From Streptomyces sp. P3 (GTDB lineage Bacteria > Actinomycetota > Actinomycetes > Streptomycetales > Streptomycetaceae), in the NCBI RefSeq assembly GCF_003032475.1, contig NZ_CP028369.1:6386001-6450000 (forward strand): 64,000 nucleotides of DNA. The letters are read 5' to 3'. This document shows, in pieces, positions 55,775 to 64,000 of the stretch. The position numbers and the translations under genes were made by a program. A model generated the notes under the pieces. That model was not told the DNA's origin, searched no databases, and worked only from the letters and a program-made list of their open reading frames with translations. The first letter of the stretch is position 1, and the number at the start of each line of letters is the position of its first letter.

Positions 55775-58700
55775 ATGATTCCGTTGTCATACGCGCAGCG
55801 CCGGTTGTGGTTCATCCACCAGGTGGAGGGGCCGAGCGCGCACTACAACATTCCCCTCGCCCTGCCGTTGGCCGGTGAACTCGACCAGGACGCTCTCGCC
55901 GCGGCCCTGCGCGACCTCCTGGAACGGCACGAGGTCCTGCGGACCACCTTCGCCGTGGCCGACGGCGAGCCCTACCAGCACATCCACGCCATCGAGGAGC
56001 TGGACTGGGCCCTCGAGCGGGTCGACCTGTCCGGTGCCGAGCCGTCCGCGGCGCGGGCCGAACGCGACCGCGCGCTGGCCGACGCGGCCGCGACCGCCTT
56101 CGACCTGTCCGCCGAACTCCCGATCCGTGCCTGGCTGTTCACCACCGCCCCGGCGGAGCACGTGCTGGCCGTGGTGGTGCACCACATCGCCGGCGACGGC
56201 TACTCGCTGCGCCCGCTGGCCGACGACGTCTCCGCCGCCTACGCGGCCCGTCGCGAGGGCCGGGCGCCCGACTGGGAGCCGCTGCCGGTCCAGTACGCGG
56301 ACTACACCCTCTGGCAGCGCGAACTGCTCGGCGACCCGGCCGACCCGGCAGGACTGATGAGCCGTCAGATTTCCTACTGGCAGAGCGCGTTGAGCGGTGC
56401 CCCGGAGGAACTGGAGCTCCCCTACGACCACACCCGGCCCCCGGTGGCCTCCTACCGCGGCCACAGCACCCCGCTGGACATCCCCGCCGAGACGCACGCC
56501 CGGCTGGTGGAGCTGGCCCGGGCCGAGGGCGTGACCGCCTTCATGGCACTGCAGGCCGCGCTCGCCGTGCTGCTGTCCAAGCTCGGCGCCGGGACCGACC
56601 TGCCGATCGGCACGGCCGTGGCCGGCCGCACCGACGTCGGCCTGCGCGACCTGGTCGGTTTCTTCATCAACAGCCTCGTGTTGCGCACCGACGTCTCCGG
56701 TGACCCGACCTACACCGAACTCCTCGCCCGGGTGCGCGAGACGGACCTGTCGGCCTTCGAGCACCAGGACGTCCCCTTCGAGAAGCTCGTCGAGGAACTC
56801 GCCCCGACCCGCTCACTGGCCCGCCACCCCCTGTTCCAGGTCATGCTCAGCGTGGAGAACCTCGCCCGCGCCGAGGCCGACCTCGGTGGCGCACGGGCCG
56901 AGGAGCCCGCCGCGGAGCCGGCCACGGCCGCCGGACCGGTCGGCACGGTCGCCAAGTTCGACCTGGAGGTCGTCGCCGAGGAGACCTTCGACGAGACCGG
57001 CGCCCCGGCCGGCCTGCGCGGCTCGGTCATCGTCAACGCGGACCTCTTCGAGGCCGCGTCCGCCGTCCGTGTCGCCGAGCGGCTGGCCCGCGTCCTCGAA
57101 CAACTGACCGCCCGGCCCCAGGCCCCGATCGACACCGTCGACGTCCTCGCCGCGGACGAGCGCGACCGGCTGCTGACCGCGTGGAACGACACCGCGGCCG
57201 AGGTCGGGCCGGGCCTCCTGCCCGAACTGTTCGCCCAGCACGTCGAACGGACCCCGGACGCCGTCGCGGTGGTCCACGAGGGCACCGAGGTCAGCTACGC
57301 CGAACTCGACGCCCGCGCCAACCGGCTCGCCCACCGGCTGGCCGCTCTCGGCGTGGGCGCCGAGTCGGTGGTCGGCCTCTGCCTGCCGCGCGGCGTGGAC
57401 ATCGTCACGGCTGTCCTCGCCGTCTGGAAGACCGGCGGCGCCTATGTGCCCCTCGACCCCGAGCACCCGGTCGACCGCCTGACGTACATCCTCGACGACA
57501 GCGGCGCCCGGGTGGTCCTCAGCACCCGGGCCGCGGCCGACGGCGTCGCCGCCGAACTCCACGCAGACCGGGTGCTGTGGCTCGACGACCCGCAGGAGGC
57601 CGCGGAGCTGGCCGCCCTGCCCGCCACCGCCCCGCACAGCCCGCTCACCCCCGCCGGACTGGCCTACGTCATCTACACCTCCGGATCGACCGGCCGGCCG
57701 AAGGGCGTCGCCACCGCCCACGCCGCCCTGGCCAACCTGGTATCCGTGTTCGGACCCCTGATGGAGGTGCGCCCGGGCGTCCCGGTCCTCCAGTTCGCCT
57801 CGTTCAACTTCGACGCCTCCGTCCTGGACGTCGCGGTCACCCTCGCCCACGGTGGCACCCTCGTCGTGGCGAGCGCGACCGAGCGCTCCGAACCCGCCCT
57901 CCTGCGCGCCCTCGTGCAGTCGGCCGGCGTCCGCTCCGCCAGCCTCGTGCCTTCGCTGCTCGCCGTCCTGGAACTGGAGGACCTGGCCGGAGTCGGCGCC
58001 ATGGTCGTCGGCTCCGAGGGCATCGATCCCGCCCTCGCCCGGGCCTGGGCCCACGGCCGGCGGCTCGTCCACGCCTACGGGCCGACCGAGGCGGCCGTGA
58101 TCACGGCCGTCGGGCGGGTCGACCCGGACGGCACCGGCGCGGTGCCCTTCGGCGGGCCCGTGGCCAACACCCGGATGTACGTCCTGGACCGCGACCTCCA
58201 GCCGGTCGCGCCCGGCGTCACCGGTGAGCTCTACATCGGAGGGGCGCAGCTGGCCCGCGGCTATGTCGGCCGCGCGGATCTGACCGCGGAGCGGTTCGTC
58301 GCCTCCCCGTACGCGCCCGGCGAGCGTTTCTACCGCACCGGCGACAGGGTGCGCTGGACGGAGGACGGCCGGCTGGTCTTCGCCGGCCGCGCGGACGAGC
58401 AGGTCAAGATACGCGGCTTCCGGATCGAGCCCGGCGAGGTGCAGGCCGTGGTCGCCGAGCACCCCGGCGTCACCCGGGCCGCCGTCGTCCCCCGCGAGGA
58501 CACCCCCGGCGACGTCCGCCTCGTCGCGTACGTCGTCCCGGCGGAGGCCACCGCCGACCAGGCCCGACTCGGCTCCGCCGTGCGCGAGTTCGTCGCGTCG
58601 CGACTGCCGCAGTACATGGTCCCGGCGGCGGTCGTCCCGCTGGACACCCTGCCGTTGACCGTCAACGGCAAGCTCGATCGCACGGCGCTGCCGGCCCCCG

Positions 58701-61700
58701 AGTTCGCCGTCGGTGCCGGACGCCCCCCGGCGAACCGCCAGGAGCAGGTCCTGTGCGAGGAGTTCGCCGAGGTCCTGGGCCAGGAGCGGGTCGGTGCCGA
58801 CGACGACTTCTTCGCCCTCGGCGGCCACTCCCTGCTCGCCGTCCGGCTCGTCGAGCGGCTGCGCGCCCGCGGCGTCCCCGTCTCCGTGCGTGCGCTCTTC
58901 GAGAGCCCGACCCCGGCAGGGCTCGCCGTGTCCGACGGCGCCACCCAGGTCACGGTGCCCGAGAACCTGATCCTGACGGGCGCGACCGCCATCACGCCGG
59001 AGATGCTCCCGCTGGTCGACGTCACCGCCGAGGAGCTCGAGCGGATCACGGCGACGGTGGAGGGCGGCGCCGCGAACATCGCGGACGTCTATCCCCTCGC
59101 CCCGCTGCAGGAGGGCCTGCTCTTCCATCACCTGCTCGCCGGCGCCGGCGAGGACGCCTACGCCCTCCCCACGGTGCTGGAGTTCGACTCGCGCGAGCTC
59201 CTGGACCGCTTCCTGGACGCCCTGCAGCGGGTGGTCGACCGGCACGACGTCCTGCGCACCGGCATCGTCTGGGACGGCCTGCGCGAACCGGTCCAGGTCG
59301 TGTGGCGCCGGGCGGAACTCCAGGTGGCGGAGGTCGCCCTCACACCTGGCGGGGACGACCCGATCGCCGAGCTGGTGGCGGTCGGCAGCACGCCGATGGA
59401 CCTCAGCCGGGCCCCGCTGATCGGCCTGCACGTGGCCCAGGTGCCGCAGGGCGGAGCCGGCGACCGGTGGCTCGCCCTGATCCGGATGCACCACATGGTG
59501 CAGGACCACACCGCGAAGGAGGTCCTGCTGGCGGAGGTGCGCGCCTTTCTCACCGGGCGCGGCGACGAACTCTCCGAGCCGCTCCCGTTCCGCAACTTCG
59601 TGGCCCAGGCGCGCGGCGCCGTCGACGAGTCCGAACACGAGCGCTACTTCGGCGAGCTGCTCGGGGACGTGGACGAGCCGACCGCGCCGTACGGCCTGGT
59701 CGCCGCGCGCGGCGACGGCAGCGGTGTGGTCCGCGACGCGCTCACCCTGCCGCAGGACCTCACCGACCGGATCCGGGAGACCTCCCGGCGGATCGGCGTC
59801 ACTCCGGCGTCCGTCCTGCACGTCGCCTGGGCGCGGGTCCTCGCGGCGGTCTCCGGCCGAACCGACGTGGTCTTCGGTACCGTCCTCTTCGGCCGGATGA
59901 ACGCCGGTGCCGGTTCCGACCGCGTCCTCGGCCCGTTCATGAACACCCTCCCCGTCCGCCTGCGCACCGGCCGACTCGGCGCCCTGGAGGCCGTGTCGGT
60001 GATGCGCGGCCAGCTCGCCGAGCTGCTCGAGCACGAGCACGCCCCCCTGGCGGTCGCGCAGCGCGCCAGCGGCGTGCCCGGCAACAGCCCGCTGTTCACC
60101 TCCTTCTTCAACTACCGCCACAGCCAGGGCACACGAGGTGCGCAGACCGGTAGGGGCGACGGCCCGGAGGGCATGGCCGGCGGCATCCGCATGGTCTACG
60201 AGCACGACCGGACCAACTACCCACTGTCCGTCGCCGTGACCGACGACGGGGACACGCTCGACGTGACGATCGACGCCATCGCCCCGATCGTTCCGCAGGC
60301 GGTCGCCGAGCTGATGCACGTCGCCGTCGCCCACCTCGCGGCGGCGCTGGGGACGGCCCTCGACGGCGGGCCGGACACGCCGCTGAACTCGGTGGATGTG
60401 CTGGGCGAGACCGAGTGCGGTCGGGTGTTGGTGGAGTGGAACGACTCGGCGGCGGAGCTGGGTTCGGCTCTGGTGCCGGAGCTGTTCGCCGCGCAGGTGG
60501 CGCGTACGCCGGATGCGGTGGCGGTCGTGGCGGACGGCGAGGAAGTGTCGTTCGCTGAGCTGGACGCGCGCGTGAACCGGCTTGCCCACTGTCTGGTGGG
60601 CCGGGGTGTGGGTGCGGAGTCGTTGGTGGGTGTGTGTCTGCCGCGCGGGCTGGACGCGGTGGTGGCGATCCTCGCGGTGTGGAGGGCGGGGGCGGCGTTC
60701 GTGCCGATCGACCCGTCCTATCCGGTGGAGCGGATCTCGTTCATGCTCGCGGACAGCGGTGCGGTGCTGACGCTCACCGACGAGGAGGTCTTGGAGGATC
60801 TGCCGGCCGGGCGGGCGCTGATGGTCGCGGTGGACAGTCCGCTGACGGCGATGGAGTTGTCCGCTCTGCCTACGACGGCGCCTGAGGTGTCGGTGACGGC
60901 GGACGGTCTGGCGTATGTGATCTATACGTCGGGTTCGACGGGTCGTCCGAAGGGTGTGGCGGTGCCGCACGGGGCGTTGGCGAACTACGCGCTGTGGGCG
61001 GCGGGTTCGTACGGTCCGGCGGGTGGTGCGCCGCTGCATTCGTCGCTGGCGTTCGATCTGACGGTGACGAGTGTGGTGGTGCCGCTGATCTCGGGCGCGC
61101 CGGTGGTGGTGAGCGGCGACGGTGGTGCGGAGGGCCTGGCGGAGCTGGTTCGTGAGCGGGGTGGCTTCGGTCTGGCGAAGGCCGTTCCTGCGCATCTCCC
61201 GCTGCTTGGCGAGATGCTGACGGATGACCAGGTGGCCGGCGCCGCGGGTACGTGGGTGGTGGGTGGTGAGGCGTTGGCCGGTTCGGTGGTGCGGGGTTTG
61301 TTGGAGCGTGCGCCGGGGGCGGTGGTGGTGAACGAGTACGGTCCGACGGAGGCGACGGTCGGCTGTGCGGTGTTCGAGGTGCGGGCCGGTGATGAGGTCG
61401 GTGCGGTGGTGCCGATCGGTCGTCCGGTGGCGAACGTGCGGTTGTTTGTGCTGGATGGTGCGTTGCGTCCGGTGGCGGTGGGTGTGTCGGGTGAGTTGTA
61501 TATCGCGGGTGCGCAGTTGGCGCGTGGGTATGTGGGGCGGCCGGGTCTGACGGCGGAGCGCTTTGTGGCGAGCCCCTTCGAGGCGGGTGTGCGGATGTAC
61601 CGCTCGGGTGATGTCGCTCGCTGGCGTGGGGATGGGCAGCTGGAGTTCTTGGGGCGTGCGGACGAGCAGGTGAAGGTCCGTGGTTTCCGGATCGAGCCGG

Positions 61701-64000
61701 GTGAGGTCGAGGCTGTCGTCGCCGGTCACCCGCAGGTCGCGCGGGCCGCTGTGGTCGCTCGTGAGGATGTGCCCGGCGATGTCCGCCTGGTGGCGTATGT
61801 CGTTGCCGACGATCCGGATGAGGATGTTGCCGGACTGCCTGCTCTTGTCAGGGAGTTCGCCGGGCGTCGGTTGCCCGAGTACATGGTGCCGTCGGCGGTC
61901 GTGGTGCTGGAGGCGCTGCCGTTGACCGGTAACGGGAAGCTGGACCGCAAGGTGCTGCCGGCGCCGGAGGTGTCGGGTGGTGCCGGGTCCGGCCGGGCGC
62001 CGGCGAGCGAGCGTGAGCGGGTGCTGTGCGAGGCGTTCGCCGAGGTGCTGCGCGTGCCCGAGGTCGGTGTGGACGACGACTTCTTCGCCCTCGGTGGCCA
62101 CTCCCTGCTCGCCGTCCGCCTGACCAGCCGGATCCGGACGCTGCTCGGCGTGGAGGTGGAGGTCCGTGACCTGTTCGAGGCCCCGACCGTCGGTGGCCTC
62201 GCCGCCCGGCTCACGGGCGCCGAGACGGCCCGGACGCCGCTCACGCGCCGGGAGCGCCCGGAAGCGGTGCCCCTCTCGTTCGCCCAGCGTCGCCTCTGGT
62301 TCATCAGCCAGCTGGAGGGCCCGAGCGCCGCCTACAACATTCCGGTGGCGCTGCGACTGACCGGTGAGGTCGACCGCGAGGCGCTGAACGCCGCCATGCG
62401 GGACGTCATCGGCCGCCACGAGGTGCTGCGGACGGTGTTCACCGCCGTCGACGGCGAGCCCTCCCAGCGGATCCTCGGCCTCGACGACCTGGCCTGGGAG
62501 CTGGAGTTCGTGGACATCGACCCCGCCGATCTGGAGGGCGCGGTCGCTGCGGCGTTCGACCACCCCTTCGACCTGGCGGAGCAGGTGCCCTTCCGCAGCT
62601 GGCTGTTCCGCAGCGGAGCGGACGACCACGTCCTGGTCGTGGTCCTGCACCACATCGCCGGCGACGGCTGGTCGAGGGCCCCGCTGGCCCGCGACCTGTC
62701 GACCGCCTACGCGGCGCGGCGCGCCGGGCAGACGCCCAGGTGGGAGCCGCTGCCGGTGCAGTACGCGGACTACGCGATCTGGCAGCGCGAACTCCTCGGC
62801 GACGACGAGGATCCCGGCAGCCTGATGGCACGCCAGATCGCCTACTGGCGCGAGAGGCTCGCCGACATCCCGGAGGAGCTGGACCTCCCCGCCGACCACG
62901 CGCGTCCTGCCGTCGCCACACACCGCGGCCACGGCGCACCGCTGCAGGTCCCGGCGGCCGTCCACGCGCAGCTCGCCGAGCTGGCGGCCGCGGAGGGCAC
63001 GACCGTGTTCATGGTGCTGCAGGCGGCCCTGGCCGCCCTGCTGAACCGCGTCGGGGCCGGCACCGACATCCCGATCGGTTCGGCGAACGCGGGTCGCACG
63101 GACGAGGCGCTGGACGACCTGGTCGGCTTCTTCGTCAACACCCTCGTGGTGCGCACGGACCTGTCGGGCCGGCCGACGTTCCGCGAGGTGCTGGGACGGG
63201 TGCGCGAGGCCACGCTGTCCGCGCTGGCACACCAGGACGTCCCGTTCGAGAAGCTGGTCGAGGAACTCGCCCCGGCCCGGTCGCTGTCGCGCCACCCTCT
63301 CTACCAGGTCGCGCTGACGCTGGAGAACACGGTCGAGGCCGTGCTCGACATGCCGGGCGTCGAGACCGGCGGACTGTCGGCCGGGGACACGGTGTCCCGG
63401 TTCGACCTGGAGGTCGGCCTCCGGGAGGTCTTCGACGCTTCCGGTGCTCCGGCGGGCCTGTACGGCGCGGTGGTCGCCTCGGCCGATCTCTTCGAGCCGG
63501 AGTCGGTCGAGCGCCTCGCGTGCTGGTTGGGCCGGGTGCTGGAGGCCGTGGCGAGCGACCCGGCTCAGCCGGTGGCGCTGGTGGACGTGGTCGACCCCGT
63601 CGAGCGTCGGCGGGCGTTGGTGGAGTGGAACGACACGGCGGTCGAGGTCGCCCCGTTGACCGTGCCGGAGCTGTTCGCCGCGCAGGTCGCGCGTACTCCG
63701 GAGGCGGTGGCTGTGGTCGCCGACGGAGCCGAGCTGTCGTACGGCGAGCTGGATGCGCGGGCGAACCGTCTGGCCCGGTTCCTGGCCGGCCGGGGTGTCG
63801 GTGTGGGCTCGGTGGTGGGGGTGTGCCTGGAGCGTGGTGTCGAGCTGCTGGTGGCGGTGCTCGGTGTGCTGAAGGCCGGTGGGGCGTACATGACCATCGA
63901 TCCGGAGTATCCGGCGCAGCGTGTCGCCTACATGGTGGAGGATGCCGTGCCGGCCGTGGTGCTGGCCACGGCCGGCACGCAGGAGCTGGTTCCTGGTGCG
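55775..64000 (+). CDS. NRPS2: nonribosomal peptide synthetase, continues past window
   Basis: The frame is open for 2742 codons to the window edge. AGGAGGGG lies 6-8 nt before the ATG at 55775. Domains: C 55781-57180 (starting '[10 protein letters not shown]', HHIAGDG), A6 57210-58710, T6, dual E/C 58975-60430 (HHMVQDH), A7 60470-61965, T7, C 62255-63630 (HHIAGDG), and the first ~115 residues of A8. Specificity residues: A6 DALSVGAVI (unassigned), A7 DLTKVGEVG (Asn-like); A8 is cut before its code. It starts directly with a condensation domain, so it should accept the chain from T5 of NRPS1. The dual E/C implies residue 6 becomes D. Here codon use is mostly C-ending, but about 60.4-62.0 kb (A7) is markedly G/T-ending. 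Confidence 0.9.
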   Translation, partial: MIPLSYAQRRLWFIHQVEGPSAHYNIPLALPLAGELDQDALAAALRDLLERHEVLRTTFAVADGEPYQHIHAIEELDWALERVDLSGAEPSAARAERDRALADAAATAFDLSAELPIRAWLFTTAPAEHVLAVVVHHIAGDGYSLRPLADDVSAAYAARREGRAPDWEPLPVQYADYTLWQRELLGDPADPAGLMSRQISYWQSALSGAPEELELPYDHTRPPVASYRGHSTPLDIPAETHARLVELARAEGVTAFMALQAALAVLLSKLGAGTDLPIGTAVAGRTDVGLRDLVGFFINSLVLRTDVSGDPTYTELLARVRETDLSAFEHQDVPFEKLVEELAPTRSLARHPLFQVMLSVENLARAEADLGGARAEEPAAEPATAAGPVGTVAKFDLEVVAEETFDETGAPAGLRGSVIVNADLFEAASAVRVAERLARVLEQLTARPQAPIDTVDVLAADERDRLLTAWNDTAAEVGPGLLPELFAQHVERTPDAVAVVHEGTEVSYAELDARANRLAHRLAALGVGAESVVGLCLPRGVDIVTAVLAVWKTGGAYVPLDPEHPVDRLTYILDDSGARVVLSTRAAADGVAAELHADRVLWLDDPQEAAELAALPATAPHSPLTPAGLAYVIYTSGSTGRPKGVATAHAALANLVSVFGPLMEVRPGVPVLQFASFNFDASVLDVAVTLAHGGTLVVASATERSEPALLRALVQSAGVRSASLVPSLLAVLELEDLAGVGAMVVGSEGIDPALARAWAHGRRLVHAYGPTEAAVITAVGRVDPDGTGAVPFGGPVANTRMYVLDRDLQPVAPGVTGELYIGGAQLARGYVGRADLTAERFVASPYAPGERFYRTGDRVRWTEDGRLVFAGRADEQVKIRGFRIEPGEVQAVVAEHPGVTRAAVVPREDTPGDVRLVAYVVPAEATADQARLGSAVREFVASRLPQYMVPAAVVPLDTLPLTVNGKLDRTALPAPEFAVGAGRPPANRQEQVLCEEFAEVLGQERVGADDDFFALGGHSLLAVRLVERLRARGVPVSVRALFESPTPAGLAVSDGATQVTVPENLILTGATAITPEMLPLVDVTAEELERITATVEGGAANIADVYPLAPLQEGLLFHHLLAGAGEDAYALPTVLEFDSRELLDRFLDALQRVVDRHDVLRTGIVWDGLREPVQVVWRRAELQVAEVALTPGGDDPIAELVAVGSTPMDLSRAPLIGLHVAQVPQGGAGDRWLALIRMHHMVQDHTAKEVLLAEVRAFLTGRGDELSEPLPFRNFVAQARGAVDESEHERYFGELLGDVDEPTAPYGLVAARGDGSGVVRDALTLPQDLTDRIRETSRRIGVTPASVLHVAWARVLAAVSGRTDVVFGTVLFGRMNAGAGSDRVLGPFMNTLPVRLRTGRLGALEAVSVMRGQLAELLEHEHAPLAVAQRASGVPGNSPLFTSFFNYRHSQGTRGAQTGRGDGPEGMAGGIRMVYEHDRTNYPLSVAVTDDGDTLDVTIDAIAPIVPQAVAELMHVAVAHLAAALGTALDGGPDTPLNSVDVLGETECGRVLVEWNDSAAELGSALVPELFAAQVARTPDAVAVVADGEEVSFAELDARVNRLAHCLVGRGVGAESLVGVCLPRGLDAVVAILAVWRAGAAFVPIDPSYPVERISFMLADSGAVLTLTDEEVLEDLPAGRALMVAVDSPLTAMELSALPTTAPEVSVTADGLAYVIYTSGSTGRPKGVAVPHGALANYALWAAGSYGPAGGAPLHSSLAFDLTVTSVVVPLISGAPVVVSGDGGAEGLAELVRERGGFGLAKAVPAHLPLLGEMLTDDQVAGAAGTWVVGGEALAGSVVRGLLERAPGAVVVNEYGPTEATVGCAVFEVRAGDEVGAVVPIGRPVANVRLFVLDGALRPVAVGVSGELYIAGAQLARGYVGRPGLTAERFVASPFEAGVRMYRSGDVARWRGDGQLEFLGRADEQVKVRGFRIEPGEVEAVVAGHPQVARAAVVAREDVPGDVRLVAYVVADDPDEDVAGLPALVREFAGRRLPEYMVPSAVVVLEALPLTGNGKLDRKVLPAPEVSGGAGSGRAPASERERVLCEAFAEVLRVPEVGVDDDFFALGGHSLLAVRLTSRIRTLLGVEVEVRDLFEAPTVGGLAARLTGAETARTPLTRRERPEAVPLSFAQRRLWFISQLEGPSAAYNIPVALRLTGEVDREALNAAMRDVIGRHEVLRTVFTAVDGEPSQRILGLDDLAWELEFVDIDPADLEGAVAAAFDHPFDLAEQVPFRSWLFRSGADDHVLVVVLHHIAGDGWSRAPLARDLSTAYAARRAGQTPRWEPLPVQYADYAIWQRELLGDDEDPGSLMARQIAYWRERLADIPEELDLPADHARPAVATHRGHGAPLQVPAAVHAQLAELAAAEGTTVFMVLQAALAALLNRVGAGTDIPIGSANAGRTDEALDDLVGFFVNTLVVRTDLSGRPTFREVLGRVREATLSALAHQDVPFEKLVEELAPARSLSRHPLYQVALTLENTVEAVLDMPGVETGGLSAGDTVSRFDLEVGLREVFDASGAPAGLYGAVVASADLFEPESVERLACWLGRVLEAVASDPAQPVALVDVVDPVERRRALVEWNDTAVEVAPLTVPELFAAQVARTPEAVAVVADGAELSYGELDARANRLARFLAGRGVGVGSVVGVCLERGVELLVAVLGVLKAGGAYMTIDPEYPAQRVAYMVEDAVPAVVLATAGTQELVPGA

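Noticed and set aside
1..64000. tRNA, rRNA and riboswitch genes
   Set aside because: None was recognised by reading both strands; a covariance search was not possible.

Overview
The window is very GC-rich DNA with strong third-position G/C bias, GTG starts, ATGA/GTGA gene overlaps and Streptomyces-type gene families, so the source is most likely a Streptomyces or close relative. This is inferred from family content and codon use; no database search was run.

Region 1 (1-4.5 kb) is a compact accessory locus. Three genes point left: a membrane protein, a nucleoside-phosphorylase-fold protein and a short membrane-anchored protein. An NrtR-type Nudix regulator is divergent from them. The membrane protein's C-terminus and the phosphorylase's N-terminus share a Gly/Asn-rich motif of about 21 residues, which suggests the two interact. 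Region 2 (4.6-10 kb) is decayed: an amidohydrolase fragment abutting a PAP2-like fragment, a DUF5959-like gene, a frameshifted IS630, an esterase fragment, one intact secreted trypsin-like protease and an integrase fragment. Region 3 (10-14.5 kb) is a four-gene leftward operon: a binding-protein-like membrane protein, a TelA-family protein, a lipoprotein with a binding domain plus a von Willebrand A domain, and a small membrane protein.

Region 4 (14.8-34.4 kb) is bracketed by two direct copies of an 83-bp sequence. It holds a broken Imm1-like gene, IS5 and IS481 fragments, a complete pqqABCDE operon convergent with a secreted PQQ-type beta-propeller protein, and a stack of nested mobile DNA. 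That stack consists of an IS21 istA split in two by about 7.8 kb, two opposed and decayed Tn554-like recombinase modules, one intact IS5-type element inside one of them, and a degenerate Tn7-like tnsA/tnsB pair with its end repeats.

Region 5 (34.8-64 kb) is a nonribosomal peptide synthetase (NRPS) locus. NRPS1 (about 15.5 kb) reads C(truncated)-A-T-E/C-A-T-E/C-A-T-C-A-T-C-A-T. Its first condensation domain has lost its N-terminal half next to a transposase fragment. A two-component system and an ABC exporter follow; the exporter has two permeases and the tail of a deleted second ATPase. Three tandem hairpins come next, then NRPS2, which runs off the window as C-A-T-E/C-A-T-C-A... Neither synthetase has a thioesterase inside the window. 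Specificity residues suggest Asp, Thr, two unassigned residues and Asn on NRPS1, and one unassigned residue and Asn on NRPS2. Dual epimerisation/condensation domains imply D-configuration at residues 1, 2 and 6. The peptide, its self-resistance exporter and the HisKA_3/NarL pair form a plausible antibiotic-type locus, but the 5' end looks damaged.
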